Of a stretch of DNA of 64,000 bases, positions 52,057-60,584 are shown piece by piece. Every line of letters begins with the position of its first letter. The stretch's first letter is position 1. The stretch is from Candidatus Bathyarchaeota archaeon (GTDB taxonomy: Archaea; Thermoproteota; Bathyarchaeia; Bathyarchaeales; Bathycorpusculaceae). The stretch covers positions 62,001 to 126,000 of the forward strand of contig JAOZHW010000007.1 in the NCBI GenBank assembly GCA_026014685.1, in the 5' to 3' direction. Under the pieces are notes generated by a model, which worked only from the letters and a program-made list of their open reading frames with translations, was not told where the DNA came from and did not search any database. Both the position numbers and the translations under genes were made by a program.

Positions 52057-52758
52057 TTACTTTAGGGCTTTCCAGACTAATGCAGCCAAGATACCGCCGA
52101 TAATTGGCGCCACCCAAAACAGCCACAACTGCTCCAACGCTACACCGCCGACAAAAACGGCTGGGCCTAAACTTCTTGCGGGGTTAACTGAAGTGTTAGT
52201 GATGGGTATGCTTACTAGATGTATCAGTACCAGTGACATGCCGATTGCGAGTCCTGCGAAGCCTTTTGGTGCACGCACAGAAGTCGATCCATGGACTACT
52301 AGCACAAAAATGAACGTCAACACTATTTCTGTTATCAAACCTGCAAGCAGTGAGTAACCCGCGGGGGAAGCTGCAGCGTAGCCGTTTTGAGCTAAACCTG
52401 AAACTGCAATAGAGTACGATGCTTTTCCTGTTGCAATAGCGTAAACTATTCCTGCACCGACAATTGCGCCTACGCATTGAAAAACTATGTAGAGAGCTGC
52501 GTCGCGGGCACTGATTTTTCTAGCCACTAGCATAGAGATTGTTATAGCTGGGTTTATGTGGCAACCGCTTATGCTGCCTATAGCGTAAACCATTGCCAAA
52601 ACTGAAATACCGAAAGCAAAAGAGACGCCTAAGAAGCCTATGTATGTTCCTGCAAAAACTGCACTGCCACATCCCATGAGTACAAGTACCATGGTTCCGA
52701 TGAATTCAGCTAAATATCGTTTAATTGGTTTAGGGGGTATGTCTACTCCTTCACTCAT
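52057..52758 (-). CDS. Aquaporin (MIP family)
   Basis: 233 residues from ATG 52758, preceded by GAGGAGAAA. Six helices with the two pore motifs GCHINPAIT and SVNPARSLGPA. It resembles archaeal AqpM, which passes water and small gases. The residues near the second NPA (R after NPA) are intact. TATA-like box upstream is unclear. Confidence 0.93.
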   Translation of the reverse strand: MSEGVDIPPKPIKRYLAEFIGTMVLVLMGCGSAVFAGTYIGFLGVSFAFGISVLAMVYAIGSISGCHINPAITISMLVARKISARDAALYIVFQCVGAIVGAGIVYAIATGKASYSIAVSGLAQNGYAAASPAGYSLLAGLITEIVLTFIFVLVVHGSTSVRAPKGFAGLAIGMSLVLIHLVSIPITNTSVNPARSLGPAVFVGGVALEQLWLFWVAPIIGGILAALVWKALK

Positions 52759-52844
52759 TTCTTTCTCCTCTTTATTCTGTTGTTGAATCACTCAGTGATT
52801 TACCTAAATAATGGTTGTACACAAAAAAGGCGCTAAAACGCCAC

Positions 52845-54128
52845 CTATGCAGGCAGCTTTTCGCTAGTTGCGATATCCATCAAAACAAGTCCCGAAACCA
52901 GTTTAGGATAGAAATCGGTGCTTTTTTCGGGCAAAACTTGATGCTGCACAGCAACTTCCGCAACCGTCTTAGCCGAAACAGGATTAACCAAAAAAGCTAT
53001 GCTTGCCTCTCCATGGTCAACCTTGGCGAGGGCATCTTTGGCCCAGCGTTCGTAGAGGATGGTTTCGTCTATGTCGAGTTGCCCTGTTTTTAACACATGC
53101 TTGAATACAATGTCGCGGAGGATGACTACGTCGAAAACCTTGGTTTCCTTAGACACATTAGCATCAATGAAATCGTAAACGAACTTGTCATGTTTTAGGG
53201 TTAACCCACAAGCTTTAGCACCATCGTAAACACAAAAAGCATGCTCACAAAGGTGATTACGCAAGTAACGCTCAATGGCCTCCACGGTTGGCGGAATTTC
53301 GCTAATCTCAAAGAAACAACTCAATCCAGCCACGACTTCAGGGGTTAACTTGTAATTTTTCAGCAACCGATGAGTGGGCAAAACGATTAAGCCCTCCTGC
53401 TGCACTGGAACCATGTAGCACATGTAAAAATTAAAGGCGTCGTCCTCGCTCCAGTTGCCTTTGGCACGCATTTCGTCGCGGTAAGCCACAGCGCTTTCGT
53501 AGCGGTGATGCCCGTCATTTATAACCATAGGTTTAGGAGCCAAAATCGCCTGCAATTGGCGGATTTTCCCTGTTTCCGTAACCTTCCAAACCGTATGCCT
53601 AACGCCCAATGCATCAGTTATCTGCAGTATCGGAGGAGTTTTTGTGACTTCAGTCATGAATTTTAGGGTTGCCTCTTCTGGGTCTTGGTACATCAAAAAA
53701 ACGGGTTCCAAATCTTTCTGCACCGTTCGAAGCATGTTCAGGCGGTCGGCTTTAGGCGCTTTATAGGTGGCTTCGTGGGGGAACACGGTGTTTTCGTTGT
53801 AAGGATAGAGGCGAAGCGCGGCGATTATGCCCATACGATTGTATTGTTTTTTGTTTAGGGTGAATTCTTGGCGTGAAACGAAAATAGCTGGTTCTGGCTC
53901 TTTGGTCATGACTCCTTCTTTGAGCCATTGCTGTAGCCGCTGGTTTGCCACGTTATACTTATCTTCTTCCATGGGCAAAATTAGGCGGCAGAAATTGTAA
54001 GGCGACAACGCGTAGTAAGCTTTCTGCATGGCTACATCGATTTTGTCGTATGGTTGCGTTATGAGGTCTTCAGTTTTGCCTGCTTTGGGCGTATAAGTTA
54101 TCGCTCTAAACGGTCTAACGTCAACCAA
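52845..54128 (-). CDS. DUF1015 family protein in a serine-type operon
   Basis: 427 residues from TTG 54128. Motifs are VRPFRAITYTPKAG, YDKIDVAMQKAYYALSPYNF, DGHHRYESAVAYRDE and FNFYMCYMVPV. DUF1015 genes commonly lie next to serA and serC in bacteria such as Bacteroides (from memory). The enzyme activity is unknown to me. Since no phosphoserine phosphatase is nearby, a role in the last serine step is a possible but unproven idea. Confidence 0.85.
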   Translation of the reverse strand: MVDVRPFRAITYTPKAGKTEDLITQPYDKIDVAMQKAYYALSPYNFCRLILPMEEDKYNVANQRLQQWLKEGVMTKEPEPAIFVSRQEFTLNKKQYNRMGIIAALRLYPYNENTVFPHEATYKAPKADRLNMLRTVQKDLEPVFLMYQDPEEATLKFMTEVTKTPPILQITDALGVRHTVWKVTETGKIRQLQAILAPKPMVINDGHHRYESAVAYRDEMRAKGNWSEDDAFNFYMCYMVPVQQEGLIVLPTHRLLKNYKLTPEVVAGLSCFFEISEIPPTVEAIERYLRNHLCEHAFCVYDGAKACGLTLKHDKFVYDFIDANVSKETKVFDVVILRDIVFKHVLKTGQLDIDETILYERWAKDALAKVDHGEASIAFLVNPVSAKTVAEVAVQHQVLPEKSTDFYPKLVSGLVLMDIATSEKLPA

Positions 54129-54139
54129 TAATGTTCAGC

Positions 54140-55042
54140 TCAGAGTTTGAGTTTATCAAGCGCATCTATAACGTTATTGGCTATTTGTATGCTTGCCCTA
54201 TGTTGAGCCTCAAAAGTTTGAGCCCCCATATGCGGCGTAGCGATAACGTTACTCAAAGCGAACAATCTGCGGTCTTTGGGCGGCTCCTCTTCAAACACAT
54301 CCAAAGCTGCACCCCCAACTTTACCAGACAACAGAGCCTGATAAAGCGCTTCTTGATCGATGACGCCGCCACGTGAGCAGTCGATGATGCGGACGCCTGT
54401 TTTCATGAGGTTGAACTCTTTGGTGGAGATAAGGTGGCGAGTTTTAGGAGTCAGGGGCACATGAAGAGTAATGAAGTCTGCCTGCGGTAACATATCCGCC
54501 AAGGGCACAAAACGGTCGTAGACACATTCTTCGACGACTATAACTTTCATCCCAAGCGCCAACGCGAGGCGTTCGACGTCTTTGCCGATGAAGCCGCAGC
54601 CGATAACCCCCAACGTTTTGCCGCTGAGTTCGGTGCCCATGAGTTTCTCTTTTTCCCATTTGCCCTCCCGCAGCGAATTGGTGCATTGAACTATGTTTCG
54701 AGCTAAGGCGATCATGTGTCCGATAGTGAGTTCAGCGACGCTGATGTAGGAAACATGTGGGGTGTTGACTAAGGTGATTCCGAGTTGTTTGGCGCGTTCG
54801 AAGTCTACGTTGTCTAAGCCTTCGCCTGCTCTTCCGATAACTTTGAGGTTCTTGGCGTTCTCCAGCAGTTCGCCTCGAACTTTGGTGGCGCTACGCACAA
54901 TCAGAACGTTGTATTCGCCGATTATTTTGGGGAGGTCAGGTTTAGGAATATCCCAACCCCGCTTAACCTCGTAGCCTTCCTCTTCAAGGATTTTTATGCC
55001 TTCGTCAGCGATTTTGTCGCTAACAAGGATTTTAACGGTCAC
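54140..55042 (-). CDS. 2-hydroxyacid dehydrogenase (short SerA-like)
   Basis: 300 residues, without the ACT domain found in the 24077 paralogue. GRAGEGLDNVDFE, GVIGCGFIGKDVERLA (NAD fold), DCSRGGVIDQ (Arg) and TPHMGAQT (His). Oxidises a 2-hydroxy acid, most likely 3-phosphoglycerate or glycerate given the neighbouring aminotransferase. It overlaps that gene by 4 bases and precedes DUF1015 by 11. Confidence 0.88.
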   Translation of the reverse strand: MTVKILVSDKIADEGIKILEEEGYEVKRGWDIPKPDLPKIIGEYNVLIVRSATKVRGELLENAKNLKVIGRAGEGLDNVDFERAKQLGITLVNTPHVSYISVAELTIGHMIALARNIVQCTNSLREGKWEKEKLMGTELSGKTLGVIGCGFIGKDVERLALALGMKVIVVEECVYDRFVPLADMLPQADFITLHVPLTPKTRHLISTKEFNLMKTGVRIIDCSRGGVIDQEALYQALLSGKVGGAALDVFEEEPPKDRRLFALSNVIATPHMGAQTFEAQHRASIQIANNVIDALDKLKL

Positions 55043-56112
55043 TGCAAACCCCAGATTTGGTCGATGTTGGCGATTACGTCTTTGATGCCGTCAAGCGTCC
55101 ATTCGCCCATGTGGCCGATGCGGAAGGTTTTGTCTTTTAGTTTTCCGTAGCCTGCCGAAATTAAGTAGCCTTTTTCTGCCAGTTTCTGGCTTAGGGCGTT
55201 GACGTCTTTGCCGTTGCTGTTTATGCAACTGACGGTTATGGATTCGTAGCCTGCTTCGGGGAACATGCTAAAGTGCTTCTTTGCCCACGCCTGGGTGTAT
55301 TTCGCCATATCTAAGTGGCGCTGGTAGACTCTGTCGTATGTCTCAGCAAGAAGAAGCTCCATGCGCTTGTTGAGTGCGTACAGGAGTGAAACGTTAGGTG
55401 TGAAGGGCGTCTGGTGTTTCTTTTCGAATTCGAATATGTCGACAAGATCTGTGTAGGCGCCTCTGTTGGGGACTGTTTTAGCGCGTTCGATGGCGCGGTC
55501 GCTGACCAAACCGACAGCTAACCCCGGCGGAAGCGCGAAACATTTCTGGGTGCTACCAAAGATGATGTCACAGTTCATTTCTTGGGGCATTGTTTTGTCG
55601 CCTGCCATTGAGGAGACAGCGTCGACTGCGAAGATGATGTCGGGGTATTCTTTTTTGACCATCTTGCCGATTTCGGCGATGGGACTGCGGACACCTGTAC
55701 TGGTTTCGTTATGGCAAACGGTAAGCGTGTCGTATTTGGCGGTGGCGAGTTTTTCTGCAACCATCTCTGGTTTGATGGCTTTGCCCATTTCGACTTCTAG
55801 AATGTCGGTTTGTTTACCGCATGAGGTGAGTGTTTGGGCGCATCGCTGGCTGAAGGCGCCGTTTACGCAGGCGAGTGCGCGTTCTTTTACGATACTTCTA
55901 CCGATGATGTCAAACCAGAGGGTTCCTGACCCCGTAGTTACTGTGGGTTTGTATTCGGCGGGTAATTGGAAGTATTTGGCGATTTTGTCGGTTATTCCGC
56001 CATATAATGTGGAGAACTCTTTTTCTCTGTGCCCAATTAGATATTGGGTTTGTTCTTGAAGTACTTCTTTACTTACTTCTGTTGGACCTGGAATCAAGAG
56101 TTTCTTATGCAT
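55039..56112 (-). CDS. Serine--pyruvate / alanine--glyoxylate-type aminotransferase
   Basis: 357 residues. Class-V PLP fold. The PLP lysine is in GSTQKCFALPPG; HNETSTGVRSPI contacts cofactor and substrate. First gene of the operon aminotransferase-dehydrogenase-DUF1015. It may run hydroxypyruvate/phosphohydroxypyruvate to serine. The precise donor is not predictable. Confidence 0.87.
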   Translation of the reverse strand: MHKKLLIPGPTEVSKEVLQEQTQYLIGHREKEFSTLYGGITDKIAKYFQLPAEYKPTVTTGSGTLWFDIIGRSIVKERALACVNGAFSQRCAQTLTSCGKQTDILEVEMGKAIKPEMVAEKLATAKYDTLTVCHNETSTGVRSPIAEIGKMVKKEYPDIIFAVDAVSSMAGDKTMPQEMNCDIIFGSTQKCFALPPGLAVGLVSDRAIERAKTVPNRGAYTDLVDIFEFEKKHQTPFTPNVSLLYALNKRMELLLAETYDRVYQRHLDMAKYTQAWAKKHFSMFPEAGYESITVSCINSNGKDVNALSQKLAEKGYLISAGYGKLKDKTFRIGHMGEWTLDGIKDVIANIDQIWGLQ

Positions 56113-56303
56113 GACCTAAACCTTCAGTCAAAAAAGGTTAACTTTGCAGATATAAGCCTTGTGCGCACCCAAACGTCTGTTTTCTCCTCAAGCAAACGAA
56201 TAACGTGCTTTACGGTAAGCTGCAAAGTATGCTACGTTGGGGGTTGTTTTTCGATAAAGCTTTAAATTCCGCGCAAGTCAGAGAAAAGGTGCAAACCATT
56301 GTT

Positions 56304-56420
56304 GCCGGGGTCTCCTAGCCCGGCAGGGAGCAAGCCTGGAGATAGCACTCTTCAGGGTGTGTACCTGTTAGCTTGTGGCCTTTCGGGGCCGCGGGGGTTC
56401 AAATCCCCCTCCCGGCGCCA
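56304..56420 (+). tRNA. tRNA-Ser (GGA) with intron at 37/38
   Basis: Acceptor GCCGGGG/TCCCGGC, discriminator G and encoded CCA. Anticodon stem CAAGC/GCTTG; loop CTGGAG...A with anticodon GGA. The long variable arm TGGCC-TTTC-GGGGCC marks tRNA-Ser. About 28 bases (56342-56369) form an intron after position 37. T arm GGGGG-TTCAAAT-CCCCC. Confidence 0.93.
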
Positions 56421-56527
56421 TTTTAGGTTTTTGTCAATTTCTATGAAGCAATATAGACCATTAAATAGTCTTATAATCTATTAAGGTAAGTCTAAAAACA
56501 GTCTTCTATGAAGTCTTTTTTGAGCTT

Positions 56528-56629
56528 TCAGCATTGGATGCCGTGTTGCATGTGTAAATCCCATAACATGCCTATCTCGCTGCGAGAGAGCCAAACTTGA
56601 CCTTTATGGGTAACGTGGATAGGCATCAT
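56528..56629 (-). CDS. Possible small protein
   Basis: 33 codons. MMPIHVTHKGQVWLSRSEIG starts it and it ends LHMQHGIQC. The composition is protein-like, but no ribosome site is evident. It may be a remnant. The remaining bases of 56421-56690 hold nothing I can name. Confidence 0.25.
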   Translation of the reverse strand: MMPIHVTHKGQVWLSRSEIGMLWDLHMQHGIQC

Positions 56630-56690
56630 GAAAGCATCTAAACACGCAGAGAACTCTAAACATAAGAACAGCGGAATTGATAATTAACGT

Positions 56691-57113
56691 ATGTCTTCGT
56701 CAAAGAAAATGGTCATCGAATGGAAAGGCAACCTGCGCTTAGAAGCAAAAAACGAGAAAAACCTAACCGTAAACTTTGATGCCCCAATAGCGCACGGCGG
56801 CGAAGAAACCGCGCTGTCGCCGATGGAGAACGTTTTGGCAAGTTTAGCCGCCTGCAGCAGCTTTCATGTCCTAACAATTCTTAAAAAGAAACGCCTAAAC
56901 GTAACAGGTTACTCTGTGGAAGCTACCGCGGAAAGAAGAGACGAACCACCCAGAGTATTCACTAAAATCCACCTAAAATACACCGTTAAAGGCGAAAACA
57001 TCCCCGCTCAAGCTGTCGAGACGGCGATTAAGCTCTCAGAGGAGAAGTACTGCTCAGTTGGGGGTATGCTGCAGAAAGCTGTTCCGATCACTTCGTCGTT
57101 TGAAATACTCTAA
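56691..57113 (+). CDS. OsmC/Ohr-family peroxidase-like protein
   Basis: 140 residues. Reactive cysteine pair in LAACSSFH and EEKYCSVGGML; SPMENVLASL is a family motif. Detoxifies organic peroxides in related enzymes. Also resembles YhfA-type OsmC proteins. Convergent with the gene at 57126. Confidence 0.88.
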   Translation: MSSSKKMVIEWKGNLRLEAKNEKNLTVNFDAPIAHGGEETALSPMENVLASLAACSSFHVLTILKKKRLNVTGYSVEATAERRDEPPRVFTKIHLKYTVKGENIPAQAVETAIKLSEEKYCSVGGMLQKAVPITSSFEIL

Positions 57114-57125
57114 AGGATGCAAAGG

Positions 57126-57797
57126 TTAGTCGAGGTTTACGTTTTTGGGCAGAAACCTCAGCAGCTGAGCGATGAATTCTTCTCTGTTCTCAAGGATGTC
57201 AATTTTTTGGTTTTTAATTTTGTCTGGGTACTCTTGGAAGAACCCATAAACCAAATCCACCAGCCTCTCTCGAGGTGCCTTCTGGGAAAGTCTAAAAACT
57301 GTTTCTGCTATGGCTTGGTCGAGGGCTTTAGCGCAGTTGGCTCGCCCCAACTTTTTGCCTTGCACCATTAAACTGACTACGGAAGTTAAGCATTCGTCGG
57401 CGAGGATGTCTTCGAATAGGGTTTGTTCGCGGATTCGAAAGTGAAACTCGTACTGCTGCTCGATGAAAGAATGCGTCAGAAGCCGCACGAGGAGGTCTTT
57501 TAGGGTTTCGTTGTTATCGTTCTTTTGCAAAAAAAGATGGATTTCGAGTGGGTTGTCCTCTTTTAGGCTGCCGCTGTTGCTCTGAGGCGTCTTTTTGTGT
57601 AACACGACTTGGATTCCGCTTTGTTTGGCGGTGTTGGTGTAGCTGTCACCGCAGGCTTCTTCGATTTTACGTAGAGTTTTTGTGCCGTTTTTGCTCCAGA
57701 GTTTTTCAAGGTACTCTTTTTTCTTTTTGAGCCATTCGCGGTCGCTTTTGGTTTCACCAGTTCCAATTTTGAAAGTGACAAGCGGGTAATCGTCGAT
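57126..57797 (-). CDS. Unrecognised protein with no standard start codon
   Basis: The frame is protein-like for about 223 codons, but between an upstream stop (~57827) and an internal GTG at 57605 there is no ATG, GTG or TTG. AAGGTG lies 7 bases ahead of an ATC (57795-57797), where the sequence would read IDDYPLVTFKIGTGETK. The N-terminal region is charged (REWLKKKKEYLEKLW) and the C-terminal half has a long helix-rich region (LTSVVSLMVQGKKLGRANC). Either a rare start (ATC/ATA), a mutated start or a sequence error. Family unknown. Confidence 0.6.
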   Translation of the reverse strand: MDDYPLVTFKIGTGETKSDREWLKKKKEYLEKLWSKNGTKTLRKIEEACGDSYTNTAKQSGIQVVLHKKTPQSNSGSLKEDNPLEIHLFLQKNDNNETLKDLLVRLLTHSFIEQQYEFHFRIREQTLFEDILADECLTSVVSLMVQGKKLGRANCAKALDQAIAETVFRLSQKAPRERLVDLVYGFFQEYPDKIKNQKIDILENREEFIAQLLRFLPKNVNLD

Positions 57798-58027
57798 TGT
57801 TATGCACCTTGCAGAGTATTTATTGGTTCATTGCATAAATTTTTACCTGTAATGTTGCTGGGTGCTCACTATTTTGTTGATATATAGTTTAACATTAACT
57901 CTATATATTATGGCTAAAACCTCTATATCGTCTGCTGCAGCTAACATAAATCATGCTACAACTAACCCACAACTCACCATACAACCACAAAGCATTCCAC
58001 AGCAAACACAACTCCACGCCCGAACCA

Positions 58028-58783
58028 ATGTTTGACGCAGTGCTCTTTGACCTCTTCGACACACTCGTTCTCTTAGGAGACGAGCACGAGTCATACATAA
58101 AAAGCCTCAAAAAAACCCACCGATACCTCTCAGACAACGGTTTAGATTGCTCCTTTAACACCTTCAAACAAGCCTACTTCAAAGCGGTAGACAAAATCTC
58201 TACAGAAACAGCGTACTCTTTAGAGGAACCACACTTGAGCACGTACATTGAGGTCACCCTGACAATGTTGCGCCCAAACCTCAAGGGCAAAACATTTCTG
58301 GCGTTGGAATCTGTTAACGAGTTTTCCAAAGAATTCAAAAAACACATAAAAATTGATCCTCAAACCTTGGATGCTCTAAGGCTGATTCACCGCGGCCATA
58401 AAGTGGGCTTAATCTCTAACCTATCATTTTCTGAATGCGCATGGGACCTTCTTGAAGAGTTCGACTTAAAACAGTTCTTTGACGTAATAATCGTAAGTGG
58501 AGACGTTAACCTAAGAAAACCTCACCCTCAAATCTTTAACATGGCACTTCGATACTTGGAAGTTAAACCTTCCAGAGCCGTGTTTGTGGGCGACACTTTA
58601 GAAACGGATGTTTTGGGGTCAAAAAATGCAGGCATGACTTCGGTGCATATTAAAAGAAAGGTTTACTCCCAGAAAGTGGAAGTTAAACCTCATTTGACAG
58701 TGACTGAACTAAATCAGCTGCTTCCATTCTTAGGAATCGAGACATCACAGGACGAAAATCTGAATCTCACTTGCCAAATTTAG
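58028..58783 (+). CDS. HAD-superfamily hydrolase
   Basis: 251 residues from ATG 58028; ATG 57953 would add 25 less typical residues. Motif I DAVLFDLFDTLV (nucleophile Asp), motif II LISNLSFSE, motif III Lys in RKPHPQIF, motif IV VGDTLETDVLG. A phosphatase of phosphoglycolate-type shape. TATA-like CTCTATATATTATGG near 57900. Confidence 0.88.
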   Translation: MFDAVLFDLFDTLVLLGDEHESYIKSLKKTHRYLSDNGLDCSFNTFKQAYFKAVDKISTETAYSLEEPHLSTYIEVTLTMLRPNLKGKTFLALESVNEFSKEFKKHIKIDPQTLDALRLIHRGHKVGLISNLSFSECAWDLLEEFDLKQFFDVIIVSGDVNLRKPHPQIFNMALRYLEVKPSRAVFVGDTLETDVLGSKNAGMTSVHIKRKVYSQKVEVKPHLTVTELNQLLPFLGIETSQDENLNLTCQI

Positions 58784-58838
58784 GCACAGTCTGAAGAACA
58801 AGTTTGAAAATCCCCCGATTAAAAGGAATTTTGAAGAA

Positions 58839-59201
58839 CTATTGAATGTCTTCTTCATCCACGTTTAGGAACTGCTTAATCTGCGTCATAATCTCTTGCA
58901 GCCCTTTCTCGGTCAGCGGCGGATCATAAGGAATTCTTAGCACATCCCAACCTTGAGCCTCGAGTAACGCATCGATTTCCTCATCCCGTGCCTGCTGTTT
59001 GTCTTTTTTGTGTACAGGGTTGCCGTCTAGGTAGGCGATTTTGCGTTTTTCTACCCAGCAGAAGTCAGGGATTGTGGATTTTAGTATGATGGGGCGTTGG
59101 GTTACCATGCCGCTTGTTAGGTTGGCGTTGCTTAATGCTTTGAAGACTTCGATTTCTGCTTTGCTTACTTTTGGGTGCATGAGTTCTTTGTAATTATTCA
59201 A
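58839..59201 (-). CDS. Small PD-(D/E)xK-type nuclease-like protein (DUF559/Vsr-like)
   Basis: 120 residues. IPDFCWVEKRKIAYLDG and RDEEIDALLEAQGWDVLRIPYD follow the DUF559/Vsr core (D...xxK-like...). The Asp in PDF and the strand after it fit the nuclease active site; the Glu/Lys positions are shifted, so activity is uncertain. It may act in DNA repair or be an orphan restriction relative. Confidence 0.65.
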   Translation of the reverse strand: MNNYKELMHPKVSKAEIEVFKALSNANLTSGMVTQRPIILKSTIPDFCWVEKRKIAYLDGNPVHKKDKQQARDEEIDALLEAQGWDVLRIPYDPPLTEKGLQEIMTQIKQFLNVDEEDIQ

Positions 59202-59284
59202 TGTGGTTTCACGAAGCTTAGCATTGCATTATACAGCATATAAGCACTGCACAGAAAAGACTTTTACATGCAGGGGAGAGGGGT

Positions 59285-59470
59285 AACTAAAAGTAGGCTT
59301 AGCGACCTAAGCCACGGTGTAACGGTGCGGCATGAATCAAAAGTTAGTTTCCCTAACCTTCCTTTAGGGGGTGCCTGTGGCGATTCATGCCCACGTTAAC
59401 TGCTCAAGCCGCCAAGCATGGGTGTACCTCTTGGATGGCTATTTCTCGCAGAATAGACTTTGTTTAGCCA
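59285..59470. ncRNA. Candidate structured RNA
   Basis: Stems: GGCTTAG-CGAC-CTAAGCC (59296-59313); GGCATGAATC (59329-59338) with GATTCATGCC (59382-59391); inside it GTTAG-TTTCC-CTAAC (59343-59357); and AGCC..CCAAG (59407-59417) with CTTGG..GGCT (59430-59440). TATA-like ATTATACAGCATATAAG is at 59228-59246, so a rightward RNA could start near 59270. I could not match it to RNase P, SRP or a known sRNA class. The rest of 59202-59536 holds nothing else clear. Confidence 0.5.
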
Positions 59471-59536
59471 AGAATAAAAGAAGTTGTGACTGTAAGGCAG
59501 TGACAACAGCTTGCTACATCAACAGGGGAAACCGCG

Positions 59537-59824
59537 CTACTTGGAGATTACTTTCTGCTCTTCAAGGTCAACTGGAACAAACGACACACCATCGTCACGT
59601 TTAGGTGCGTTGGGTGTTTGGGCAGGTGCCTTATGGGTTTGTTTGTTGGCGGGTTTTCGGTTGCCCATGGCGTACATTAACCAGCCTAGAAAGCCTATGA
59701 AGATGAGCGCGGGAAGCATCAAGATAACTAAGGGTTTGCTGCGTTTGCGTTTGGTCTTAACTTTGTACACTAACCTGCCACCTAACCATGTAGTGCGCAG
59801 GTTTGCAAGATAAGCTTTTATCAT
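59537..59824 (-). CDS. Small membrane protein
   Basis: 95 residues from ATG 59824. A basic start (WLGGRLVYKVKTKRKRSK) is followed by one helix (PLVILMLPALIFIGFLGWLMYAMG) and a Pro/Asn tail (PAQTPNAPKRDD). The frame extends upstream to TTG 59980 inside repeat copy 3, adding 52 residues beginning MRRRVTPAST; that extension may not be translated. Function unknown. Confidence 0.7.
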   Translation of the reverse strand: MIKAYLANLRTTWLGGRLVYKVKTKRKRSKPLVILMLPALIFIGFLGWLMYAMGNRKPANKQTHKAPAQTPNAPKRDDGVSFVPVDLEEQKVISK

Positions 59825-59965
59825 TCTAAATATTGAGCAGAAATCACTTTTCCTTTTTTTGAGCTTTAAATGGTCAGATAGGTTAGGAGAACACGACTGT
59901 GGCCTCTTTCTATAGCCGCACTTATTTTGGGGTGCATACGTTTCCGTATCCGTACTTGCTGGAGT

Positions 59966-60009
59966 CACGCGACGTCTCAAAGTGTACCTCCCCTCCCTTA
60001 TATAAAGAA
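59966..60009 (-). repeat. Copy 3 of the 44-base perfect repeat
   Basis: Reverse orientation, upstream of the small membrane gene at 59824. After the 44 bases it stays similar to copy 1 for about 57 bases, including the hairpin ATACG-GAAA-CGTAT (59936-59949, here on the reverse strand), where copy 1 has ATACG-GAAC-CGTAT. Confidence 0.9.
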
Positions 60010-60127
60010 CAATTCGTGGGGGGTTTGGAGTTTAGCGTTTTGGGTTCTATATATTCTATATTGACCTATATATTTTATTTTCAAAGGGCTTAAGCGCAAC
60101 AACCAGCCTAAGAATTATGGATGTCCC

Positions 60128-60226
60128 ATGAACAAGAAAGTGCCCCTATTCGAGTTTGAAAGCTTTGCAGTTCCACGGACAAAATGCATCTACGTAAACG
60201 ATTTTCCCAAAAAAGCCAAACGTTGA
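60128..60226 (+). CDS. Possible small protein
   Basis: 32 residues from ATG 60128, MNKKVPLFEFESFAVPRTKC then IYVNDFPKKAKR. A TATA-like CTATATATTTTAT is about 60 bases upstream. Compact and balanced in composition, but too short to be sure. Confidence 0.3.
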   Translation: MNKKVPLFEFESFAVPRTKCIYVNDFPKKAKR

Positions 60227-60244
60227 ACGATGCAGGGTTCAGGC

Positions 60245-60490
60245 TCAAGATTTTAGGTTAGTTCGCATCAATTTAAAGTAGAGATAGATGAAATAAATTA
60301 ACGTAAAGATTGTCAGCCCAATCTCTGAAGATAAAACGTATGGGTTCGACTCGATGGCCATGAAGTATCCTTGTTGATAGATGTTTAGGAAGACTAGAAC
60401 TTGTAGGAAGATGGCGCCGCCTAAGCAACTTAGACCTAAACTGTGGATTAAGACGCTAAGTCTATGGTTGACTTTGGGGAGAGTTGTCAT
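60245..60490 (-). CDS. Small two-helix membrane protein
   Basis: 81 residues. Two hydrophobic segments (LGLSCLGGAIFLQVLVFLNIY; IGLTIFTLIYFIYLYFKLM) joined by an outer loop. Not assigned to a family. Confidence 0.6.
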   Translation of the reverse strand: MTTLPKVNHRLSVLIHSLGLSCLGGAIFLQVLVFLNIYQQGYFMAIESNPYVLSSEIGLTIFTLIYFIYLYFKLMRTNLKS

Positions 60491-60584
60491 GTTTACCTAA
60501 ACTTATATCGCATCTTACGACTTAAGTGATTTATGAAGTTAACTTATGAATTAAAAAGAAACACAACAAAAAATGTAAAGGCAT

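Noticed and set aside
60014-60127. Promoter-like AT-rich repeats (TATATATT several times)
   Set aside because: Common in archaeal intergenic DNA; no specific motif beyond a TATA box.
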